Of a stretch of DNA of 33,851 bases, positions 26,620-33,851 are shown one piece after another. Made by a program: the position numbers and the translations under genes. This stretch comes from Chloroflexota bacterium (GTDB taxonomy: Bacteria > Chloroflexota > Dehalococcoidia > Lucifugimonadales > Australimonadaceae). Under the pieces are notes generated by a model that was not told the origin of the DNA, did no database searches, and worked only from the letters and a program-made list of their open reading frames with translations. The stretch spans positions 1 to 33,851 of the forward strand of contig JADFRC010000007.1 in NCBI GenBank assembly GCA_022561455.1. Direction: 5' to 3'. Numbering within the stretch: position 1 is the first letter of the stretch; each line of letters begins with the position of its first letter.

Positions 26620-27855
26620 CTACTCGCGGACGCGCTCGGCGTCCGGAGGGGCGTGCCCGATCTGCAGCTCGAGGATCTCGCCGGTCGATGGGTCGACGAT
26701 CAGGACGGCGGCCTGGTCCAGCCTCAGCTGCTTGATGCTCCCCGGCCGGCCATCCACGATCAGCTTGGTGCCCCGCCGCGTGAGGTGAGCGACGTGCCTC
26801 GTGCCGTCCTCGACGGCGACCACGCTCACGTCGACGCCGAGGAGGTTCCGGCCGTCGTGGATGACCTTGATGCCATCGATGCGCGCCGCGACGTGGACCA
26901 TGCCAACGTCGGTGGGGGCGCCGCCCTGCGCATCCGTCGTGCCCCCCTCTGGGCCCGCGTCCGTCCCGCGCACCTGATGGGCGACATCGGTTCTGCTGAG
27001 CAGCTCCTCCAATCCCTGGTGGCTCCGTTCCATCGCCTCCCGGAGCCGCTGGAGCTCCCGCCTGCTCGGCCCTTCACCGACCATGCTCTCGAATCTCGCG
27101 ATGCGCTCCCGGAACGCTTCTATCTGGGTGCTCAACAGCACGATCCGCCGCATGGACACCTCGCGCCGCGACGGCGATCCGGGCGTCATGCTCGGCGGCT
27201 CGTGGTCCGGTCCGGCGGCCGGCGCCGAGTCGTCGAGGGCCGGCAGCGTTTCGACGATCGAGCGCACGCGAGCGACCGCGAGGCCCTGCGCACGGGCCCG
27301 GTGGCGCTCGATCTGCTCGACCAGGTCGGGCACGAACCGCCCGCGGCCGGTGCTCGTCACGGCCTCGAGCTCACTCATCCTGCGCTCCATGAACCGCGCG
27401 TGCAGCCTCGACTTGCGCTCGTCGGTGACGGCGAGGGCAAGCTGAGCGCGCTCGCCGGCGCGCATCACCGGATAGAGGAGCTCGCCCGGAGCGCTGTCCT
27501 GGGCCGCGAGGACCGTGCCCGTGCTCGAGCCGGCGACGACGAGCAGCACCACGAGCGCGACGGTCGCCAGGCGCGGTGCGCGGCCGGCCCCGGCGAACGG
27601 CAGGCGCCACCAGGCCCGCCGGCTACGCTTGCGGTCGATAGCGTCGTGAAGCCGGAGGCGGGCCGCGCGCTTGCGGTCCTGGTCCGGGAGGAAAGCGAAC
27701 GCCTCAGCGGCCGCAACGCCCGCGGACAGCGCGTCGCGGAGCTCGGCCGCGTGCTCGGGGAAGTCGCGGACGCAATCCTCGATGCTCTCGCCGCGCGCGA
27801 GCACGCGGTCGATGCACCCATCGAGTATCTCTGCGAAGGACCGGCGCTCCGTCAT
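26620..27855 (-). CDS. DUF5667-type membrane protein, putative sigma-factor-associated
   Basis: FAEILDGCIDRVLARGESIEDCVRDFPEHAAELRDAL, one TM (LATVALVVLLVVAGSSTGTVLA), SAPGELLYPVMRAGERAQLALAVTDERKSRLHARFMERRMSELE. ATG overlaps the stop of the upstream sigma gene. Confidence 0.75.
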   Translation of the reverse strand: MTERRSFAEILDGCIDRVLARGESIEDCVRDFPEHAAELRDALSAGVAAAEAFAFLPDQDRKRAARLRLHDAIDRKRSRRAWWRLPFAGAGRAPRLATVALVVLLVVAGSSTGTVLAAQDSAPGELLYPVMRAGERAQLALAVTDERKSRLHARFMERRMSELEAVTSTGRGRFVPDLVEQIERHRARAQGLAVARVRSIVETLPALDDSAPAAGPDHEPPSMTPGSPSRREVSMRRIVLLSTQIEAFRERIARFESMVGEGPSRRELQRLREAMERSHQGLEELLSRTDVAHQVRGTDAGPEGGTTDAQGGAPTDVGMVHVAARIDGIKVIHDGRNLLGVDVSVVAVEDGTRHVAHLTRRGTKLIVDGRPGSIKQLRLDQAAVLIVDPSTGEILELQIGHAPPDAERVRE

Positions 27856-28502
27856 CGTCCACCTGCTTCTTGGGAGGGCCCGTGATCCTCCGGGTGAGGG
27901 GGCGCCTCCGGATGAGCGGCCCCGGGAACCATCAGCGCTCGCAGCGCCTTGAGCGCCGTGCGCTGGAGCTCGCGGACCGCTCCTGGCGTGCGCCCCATCA
28001 CGGCGCCCGTCTCCTCGGCTGAGAGCTGACCCGAGAATCGGAGCGAGATGACTTCCTGCTGGGCCTGGTTCAGGTGCTCCATCATCTGCCTGACACGTTC
28101 CATGGCGAGGCGCTGCTCGACCTCCGCGGCCGTGTCGGCGGAGCCCGCGATCTGCATCGCGTCGTCCAGGACGACGGCGGGGCGCCGGGTGCTCCGCCGG
28201 TAGTGGTCCACCACCAGGTTGTGGGCGATGCGGAACAGCCACGCCTCGATGGGCGCGCCGCGGTCCCGGAAGGAGCCGATGGACTCGACGGCGCGGACGA
28301 AGACCTCGGCGGCGAGGTCCTCGCCCAGGTCGCGGCTGCCCGTGCGCGCGGTGACGTAGCGCGCGACGCGGTCGTAGAGCTCTTCGTAGAGATCGGTGAG
28401 GATCTGGGCGTCGGGTCGGGCCCGGTCGGAGCCGGTGGGGCGCACGGCGGCGTGCTCCTGGCCAGGTGGGTATCTGAGGGCTGGCGCACCTGAGTATACC
28501 AT
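27852..28502 (-). CDS. ECF-type RNA polymerase sigma factor
   Basis: LYEELYDRVARYVTARTGSRDLGEDLAAEVFVRAVE..WLFRIAHNLVVDHYRR (region 2) and LNQAQQEVISLRFSGQLSAEETGAVMGRTPGAVRELQRTALKALR (region 4). Confidence 0.92.
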   Translation of the reverse strand: MVYSGAPALRYPPGQEHAAVRPTGSDRARPDAQILTDLYEELYDRVARYVTARTGSRDLGEDLAAEVFVRAVESIGSFRDRGAPIEAWLFRIAHNLVVDHYRRSTRRPAVVLDDAMQIAGSADTAAEVEQRLAMERVRQMMEHLNQAQQEVISLRFSGQLSAEETGAVMGRTPGAVRELQRTALKALRALMVPGAAHPEAPPHPEDHGPSQEAGGR

Positions 28503-28676
28503 TCGATCTTCCGCGTCCACCTGGTACCGACGCCCTTCCGAGCGCCCCCACCGCTCTATCCGCTACCCCCTGCACTTGAGCACAACGACGCGGCGGCCGG
28601 AACGTCAGGGCGCGCGGGGCTCCCCGCCCCTGAGCTCTTGGTAGAATCGTGCGGTCCACACGCCAAGGGAGCCAAC

Positions 28677-29468
28677 ATGGCCGTGCGCCCCGACGGAACG
28701 ACGCCCGTGAGGAGCGCCGGCGAGCAGTTCGGGCGTATGGCGTCACGCTACCGCACAAGCCGCACGCACGCCGCACCCGGACGCCTCGTCGACCTCGGCG
28801 CGCTCGTGGCCGGGCGGCGCTACGGCACCGCGGTGGACGTCGGCACCGGACCAGGCTTCACGGCCTTCGCGGTCGCCCATTTCTGCGACCGCGTCGTCGC
28901 GACGGACGTGGCCGGGCCCATGCTTGCGCAGCTGCTCGAGCTGCGCGACGAGAACGGCATGCGCGGCGTGGAGCCGGTGCTCGCGGCGGCCGGATCGCTG
29001 CCGTTCGCGGACGGCTCGGTGGACCTCGTGACCTGCCGGACGGCCGCCCACCACTTCGCCGACGTCCCCGGCTGGCTCGCGGAGTCCCACCGCGTGCTCG
29101 CACCGGACGGCGTGCTTGCCATCGCCGACACCATCGCGCCCGCCGACCCCCAGACCGCCGCGTGGATGCACCGCATCGAACGCGAGCGCGACCCGAGCCA
29201 CGTCCGCAACCTGCCGGCGGCCGAGTGGCGAGCGGCCCTCGATAACGCCGGGTTCCGGATCGTCCAGGAGGCCGCGTCGGTGGTTCTGCTCCAGTTCCCG
29301 GACTGGGCGGAGCGCGCCGGGATGGAGGCGGACGCGATGGAGGCGCTTCGCGGCGAGCTGCTGGGCGCCCCCGGCGACGCGAAGCGCGCGTTCGGCATCG
29401 AGCCGCAGGGCGACGGGAGCATCGACTTCCACTGGGACGTGCTGGCGCTCGTGGCCGCGAAGGCCTAG
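28677..29468 (+). CDS. class I SAM-dependent methyltransferase
   Basis: AVDVGTGPGFTAFAVAHFCDRVVATDVAGPML..LPFADGSVDLVTCRTAAHHFADVPGWLAESHRVLAPDGVLAIAD; AAGGGA upstream of ATG. Confidence 0.92.
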   Translation: MAVRPDGTTPVRSAGEQFGRMASRYRTSRTHAAPGRLVDLGALVAGRRYGTAVDVGTGPGFTAFAVAHFCDRVVATDVAGPMLAQLLELRDENGMRGVEPVLAAAGSLPFADGSVDLVTCRTAAHHFADVPGWLAESHRVLAPDGVLAIADTIAPADPQTAAWMHRIERERDPSHVRNLPAAEWRAALDNAGFRIVQEAASVVLLQFPDWAERAGMEADAMEALRGELLGAPGDAKRAFGIEPQGDGSIDFHWDVLALVAAKA

Positions 29469-29480
29469 GCGGGCGAGGTC

Positions 29481-30656
29481 TTAGGCCAGGTGCTCACGGA
29501 CCGAGCGCTGGGCTGCCGCGACCCCGGCGCCAACGGCGACCTCGAACCCCTGGGCGGCCAGCGCGTTCTCCAGGCCCGAGAGGAACGTGAGGACGTTCGA
29601 GACGGTGCTGTTGTGGCCCATCAGGCCCACCCGCCACACCTTCCCGGCAAGATCGGACAGCCCGCCGCTGACCTCGATGCCGTGGTGGGCGAAGAGGTAC
29701 TTCCGGACGTCGGCCTCGGGCACGCCATCGGGTGAGCGGACGGCGGTCAGACTCGGCGCGCGGTGGTCCTCTGGCGCGACGATCCCAAGACCCATCGCGT
29801 CCAAGCCCGCATAGAGCGCGGCGGCACTGTGCGCGTGCCGTGCCCAGCGGGCCTCCAGCCCCTCCTCCAGCACGAGCCGGAGGGCCTCGTGCAGCGCATA
29901 GATCATCAAGACGGGCGCGGTGTGGTGGTAGACGCGCTGGGCCCAGTAGTCCTGGAGCATCGTCAGGTCTAAGTAGAAGCTCTGGACCTTGGTCTTGCGG
30001 GCGCGCATGACCTCGATCGCCCGCTCACTCAAGGTGATGGGAGCGAGACCGGGAGGTGCGCCGATGCACTTCTGCGTGCCGCTGTAGCAGACGTCCACGC
30101 CCCATCGATCGGCGCGGAACTCCATGCCGGCGAGCGACGTCACGGCGTCCACCACGAGCAGCGCCCCCGCGTCGTGCGCGATCGCCGCCAGCGGCTCCAG
30201 AGGCGTGAGCACGCCGGTGGAGGTCTCGGCGTGCACGACGGCGACGGCCTTGACGCGCTTGAGCGAGGCCACACGGGCCTTGACGGCGTCGGGGTCCACG
30301 GGGGAGCCCATCGGGTGCTCGACCGTGATGACGTCGGCACCGCAGCGCCGCCCGATCTCCGCGAGCCGCTCTCCGAAGTAGCCGTTGGTGCCGATCACGA
30401 AGGTGTCGCCCGGCTCCAGCACGTTGACGAGGGCGGCTTCCATGCCGGCCGTACCGGTGCCGGATACGGGGAGCGTCGCCGCGTTCTTGGTCTGGAAGAC
30501 CTCCCGCAGCATCTCGCGGACGTCGTCCATCATGCCGAGGAAGTCGGGGTCCAGGTGCCCGAGCAGCGGGGCCGTCATCGCGTTGGCCACCCGGGGGTGG
30601 ATGTTGGAAGGGCCGGCGCCCATGAGGAGGCGCATCGGTGGGTTGAAGTCGTCCAT
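29481..30656 (-). CDS. alanine-glyoxylate / serine-pyruvate family aminotransferase (class V)
   Basis: LLMGAGPSNIHPRVANAMTAPLLGHLDPDFLGMMDDVREMLREVFQT..SGTGTAGMEAALVNVLEPGD..DAVTSLAGMEFRADRWGVDVCYSGTQKCIGAPPGLAPI (PLP Lys). Confidence 0.93.
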   Translation of the reverse strand: MDDFNPPMRLLMGAGPSNIHPRVANAMTAPLLGHLDPDFLGMMDDVREMLREVFQTKNAATLPVSGTGTAGMEAALVNVLEPGDTFVIGTNGYFGERLAEIGRRCGADVITVEHPMGSPVDPDAVKARVASLKRVKAVAVVHAETSTGVLTPLEPLAAIAHDAGALLVVDAVTSLAGMEFRADRWGVDVCYSGTQKCIGAPPGLAPITLSERAIEVMRARKTKVQSFYLDLTMLQDYWAQRVYHHTAPVLMIYALHEALRLVLEEGLEARWARHAHSAAALYAGLDAMGLGIVAPEDHRAPSLTAVRSPDGVPEADVRKYLFAHHGIEVSGGLSDLAGKVWRVGLMGHNSTVSNVLTFLSGLENALAAQGFEVAVGAGVAAAQRSVREHLA

Positions 30657-30800
30657 GTCGCCTGTCACGGGTCCCTGAAATGTGCTGGGCAGGGGCGGAG
30701 TCGCCAGGCAGCGGGCTCGTGCCCCGCGCGAGGGTGGGGGCGATCGGGAGCGTGCGCCAGGTAACGGTCTGCATTATAGCGTTGCGCCGGCATGGCGGGC

Positions 30801-31266
30801 GGCTTTGCCTCAAAACCTGCGCCCCGCTCCCGTAACGTCGGTGCCCACGACCGTTTCGACCATCCCCCTGGCCCCCTTCCTGCCAGGAAGGGGGAACTGT
30901 ATCCGGATACGGGGGACACCCCCGTGCCCCCGGCAAAGGGGCTTTGCCCCTCTGCACTCCCGGTCCGGTGGATGAAAAGAGGTTTTGAGGCAAGGCTCGT
31001 CAGGGCGGGGGTGGTCAAGCCCAATACGGGGGACACCGGTATCCCCGGACAGTGGGCATGCCCCCGGCAAAGGGGCTTCGCCCCTCTGCACTCCCTGTCC
31101 GGTGGATGAAAAGAGGTTTTGAGGCAAAGCTCGTCAGGGCGGGGGTGGTCAAGCCCAATACGGGGGACACCGGTATCCCCGGACAGTGGGCGTGCCCCCG
31201 GCAAAGGGGCTTCGCCCCCCTGCACACCTCGTCCGGTGGACGAAAAGGGGCTTTTGAGGCAAGGCC
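30801..31266. mobile_element. MITE-like element, copy 2, with its right half tandemly amplified
   Basis: Left end GGCTTTGCCTCAAAACC at 30801-30817 and right ends GGTTTTGAGGCAAGG / GGCTTTTGAGGCAAGGCC. Repeat units at 30996-31129 and 31130-31264 (period ~134 bp), homologous to the 26.3 kb copy. Confidence 0.8.
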
Positions 31267-31529
31267 CGTCAGGGCGCCGGGGATGAAGCAGACGGTTCAG
31301 GAGAACAAAATTGGTCGCAATTCGAGATTATTACCATATTTAGTGGCCTCGGATCGCTCAGATACCACCTCTACTGGAAACGAGTGCCTCGGCACATGGG
31401 GCAATAGACGGCTTCCAGGGCTTGGAGAACGCCCCGAACGGCTTACAGATGTCTGAATAAAGTATTGCTAAGTTCTTAAACAAACTCTAACGTTCATGCG
31501 ATCTGCCCGTACCAGAACAGCGATCAGCG

Positions 31530-32402
31530 ATGCATCAACCCACCTATCACCAACCCGTCATGGTCGGCCGCGTGGTCGAAGGGCTCGCCGTGCGCCCTGG
31601 CGGCGCGTACATCGACTGCACGCTGGGCGACGGTGGCCACGCCACGGCCATCCTCGAAGCGGCGGCCCCCAGCGGCCGCCTGCTCGGCATCGACGCCGAC
31701 CCGGAGGCGACCGCCGCCGCCCGCGACCGATTGGCGCCCTACGGCGCCGCGGTGACGGTCGTCGACGGCAACTTCAGGGCGCTGGAATCGCTCGCCGCGG
31801 CGCACGGCTTCGTGCCCGCCGACGGCGTGCTCTTCGACCTGGGCATCTCCTCGCGCCAGCTCGACGCCGAGGAGCGCGGCTTCAGCTTCCGCAGGCCCGG
31901 GCCGCTGGACATGCGGTTCACCCCCGGCGAGGGCCCCACGGCCGCGGACCTGGTGAACACCCTCGACGAGAGCGAGCTCGCCGACCTGATCTACCGGTTC
32001 GGCGAGGAGCCGCGCTCGCGGCGCATCGCGCGGGCCATCGTGGCGGCCCGGCCGATCGACGACGCCGCGAAGCTCGCGGACGTCGTCCGCCGTGGGTCCG
32101 GCTACCCGCGCGGGCGCACGCACCCGGCCACGCGTACCTTCCAGGCGCTAAGGATCGCCGTGAACGACGAGATGGACAGCCTGGAGGCTGGCCTGGAGCA
32201 GGCTCCACGCGTGCTCGGGCCAGGCGGGCGCCTCGTCGTCATCGCCTACCACTCCCTGGAGGACCGCCGGGTCAAGCGCTTCATGAACGCGGGGCCGATG
32301 CACCCGCTCTCCAAGAAGGTCACGAAGCCTTCCGCCGAGGAGATCGAGGCCAACCGCCGCAGCCGGAGCGCGCGCCTCCGCGTGGCGGAGCGCCCGGAGG
32401 AC
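31530..32402 (+). CDS. rsmH: 16S rRNA (cytosine(1402)-N(4))-methyltransferase RsmH; end coordinate approximate, frame lacks a stop before ftsA
   Basis: YHQPVMVGRVVEGLAVRPGGAYIDCTLGDGGHA..VLFDLGISSRQLDAEERGFSFRRPGPLDMRF..RTFQALRIAVNDEM..LVVIAYHSLEDRRVKRFM..NRRSRSARLRVAER. The ORF as given continues to 33011. Confidence 0.92.
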
Positions 32403-32403
32403 C

Positions 32404-33645
32404 ATGAGCCGGTCCAAGGAGCAGCTCTACGCCGGCGTCGACGTGGGGACCACCAAGATCGCGACGGTCGTGGCGCGGGTCGCCTCGTCCGGCATCGAGG
32501 TCGTCGCGCTCGGCCACGCGCCCTCAACCGGCATGCGCAAGGGGCTCGTCGTCGATGCCGCGGCCCTCACGGACGCCGTCCGGAGCTCCGTCTCGGAGGC
32601 CGCCGCGGCGTTGGGCAAGCGGCTGCCGCCCGCGTACGTCAGCGTCACCGGCGCCCACGTCGCTTCCGTGAACGCGACCGCCTCGATCACGCGCACGGCC
32701 GGCGAGAAGGAGCTCCGGGCGTTCACGGAAGGCGACGTCGACGAGGTGCTGGCATCCAGCGTCCCCGAGATGGACCCCTCCAGCGTGCTGCTCCACGCCG
32801 TTCCCCGACGCTTCGCCATCGACGGCCACAGCATCGTGCACGACCCCGTGGGTCTCTGCGGCGAGACGCTCGCCGTCGAGACCCACGTGGTCTCCGGCGA
32901 CCGGCGCGCCGTTGCCGAGCTCGCAGGCGTGGTGGGCGACGCGGGCGTCAAGGTACGGGGGATGGTCCTCCAGCACCTGGCGAGCGCGAGCGCGGTGCTC
33001 AGCGCGGATGAGCGAGAGCGGGGCGTCGTCCTGGCGGACGTCGGCGGTGGCACCACCGACATCGCTGTCTTCGAGGACCGCGCCGTCCGGCACACCAGCG
33101 CCATCGGGGTCGGCGGGGAGCAGTTCACGAGCGACCTGGCGGTGGGGCTCGGCATCTCTCCGGAGGTCGCCGAGCGCGTCAAGCTCGCTCTCGGGCCCGC
33201 CGAGACCCACGGGACCGAAGCGCGACTCGAAGTGGGCGGCGTCTCCGAGGGCGGAACGCAGCTCGTGTCCCGGCACCGTGCCCACGAGCTGCTGCGCGAC
33301 CGCTCCCTCGAGCTGGTGCGGCTCATCCTGCACCGCGTGGGGGAAGCGGGGACCGACCGCATGCCAGCGTGTGGCCTCGTGCTCACGGGGGGCGCGAGCA
33401 AGCTCAGCGCCCTGGCCGAAGCGGCGGCCGAGTACGCCCGGTACCCCGTGCGCGTCGCCGCGCCTTCGAGCGCGCTCACGCTCCCCGCGGAGCTGGACGA
33501 TGCGTCCTTCTCCACCGCCGTCGGCCTCGTCCTGTGGGCCGTCGAGCACCAGCGCGCCCGGAAGGCCGTTGCGCCGGTCCGCGAATGGCCGCGCAGGCTG
33601 GCGAGCGCGCTGCGCCTCCGCAGGCCGCAAGGAGCCTCCGCATGA
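32404..33645 (+). CDS. ftsA: cell division protein FtsA
   Basis: YAGVDVGTTKIATVVA..YVSVTGAHV..GVVLADVGGGTTDIAVFEDRAVRHTSAIGVGGEQFTSDLAVGL..GLVLTGGASKL; actin-fold motifs. Confidence 0.93.
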   Translation: MSRSKEQLYAGVDVGTTKIATVVARVASSGIEVVALGHAPSTGMRKGLVVDAAALTDAVRSSVSEAAAALGKRLPPAYVSVTGAHVASVNATASITRTAGEKELRAFTEGDVDEVLASSVPEMDPSSVLLHAVPRRFAIDGHSIVHDPVGLCGETLAVETHVVSGDRRAVAELAGVVGDAGVKVRGMVLQHLASASAVLSADERERGVVLADVGGGTTDIAVFEDRAVRHTSAIGVGGEQFTSDLAVGLGISPEVAERVKLALGPAETHGTEARLEVGGVSEGGTQLVSRHRAHELLRDRSLELVRLILHRVGEAGTDRMPACGLVLTGGASKLSALAEAAAEYARYPVRVAAPSSALTLPAELDDASFSTAVGLVLWAVEHQRARKAVAPVREWPRRLASALRLRRPQGASA

Positions 33646-33765
33646 GCAGCGCCGCTCATGCCGGGGTCCGCCACCGGTGGATCACAGGCAGCGTCGGAGG
33701 CATACCTCGGGTCGCGGGGATCGGACCAGCGGCCCGTCAGTCCCAAGAACAAGGAGGATAGAGCC

Positions 33766-33851
33766 ATGGATATGTTCGGAGCGAACCAAGCGCCACAGCT
33801 AGATGGTCTGGCCCAAGTCAAGGTGATCGGTGTCGGCGGGGGAGGCTGCAA
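33766..33851 (+). CDS. ftsZ: cell division protein FtsZ, N-terminal fragment (truncated by window end)
   Basis: MDMFGANQAPQLDGLAQVKVIGVGGGGC(N), FtsZ N-terminal VIGVGGGG(C)N motif; strong AAGGAGG SD; directly downstream of ftsA. Confidence 0.9.
   Translation, partial: MDMFGANQAPQLDGLAQVKVIGVGGGGC

Noticed and set aside
30665-31227. ORFs of 105-186 aa encoding PLPGARPLSGDTGVPRIG-type repeats
   Set aside because: They lie entirely in non-coding repeat units whose ~134-bp period is not a multiple of three; repeated peptides arise from the DNA repeat, not a conserved protein.
30996-31264. CRISPR array
   Set aside because: Units are ~134 bp, contiguous, and have no unique spacers; they match half of the MITE-like element and no cas genes are present.
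31530-33011. Genuine 493-aa RsmH fusion protein
   Set aside because: The extra C-terminal ~200 aa is Arg/Gly-rich and antiphase to ftsA codons; an indel or long spurious overlap is more likely. Kept as a finding rather than annotated as a fusion.

Overview
The window is high-GC bacterial chromosome. It looks like a Chloroflexota/Dehalococcoidia (SAR202-like) genome; this is an inference from gene content only. It is gene-dense and mostly metabolic: alpha/beta hydrolases, a DUF427 protein, a luciferase-like flavin oxidoreductase, a Rieske oxygenase, an E2-like acyltransferase, a homocysteine methyltransferase/MTHFR fusion, PanE-like reductase, acyl-CoA synthetase, malate synthase, an ECF sigma/DUF5667 pair and an aminotransferase. 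The right edge carries an rsmH-ftsA-ftsZ cluster. The strongest non-routine signal is a 48-bp exact direct repeat. One copy is the 3' half of an intact tRNA-Ala(UGC) gene (19792-19867, minus strand); the other is an orphan tRNA fragment at 8293-8340. This is the classic footprint of integration into a tRNA gene, with the repeat starting at the anticodon loop. The ~11.5 kb between the copies has no recognisable integrase. It carries a candidate aromatic-acid catabolic/transport cassette: a DapA-family hydratase-aldolase, a bicupin dioxygenase, a VOC protein, a 4,5-dihydroxyphthalate decarboxylase-like protein, two amidohydrolases (one missing conserved active-site residues), a solute-binding protein and a fused ABC permease. 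Other notable signals are a ~240-bp MITE-like element with terminal inverted repeats and a target duplication, carrying a nested small repeat in its hairpin; a tandemly amplified relative of that element upstream of rsmH; an rsmH frame that reads through into ftsA; and a stripped-down dcw cluster. All calls come from reading the sequence; no database search was run.
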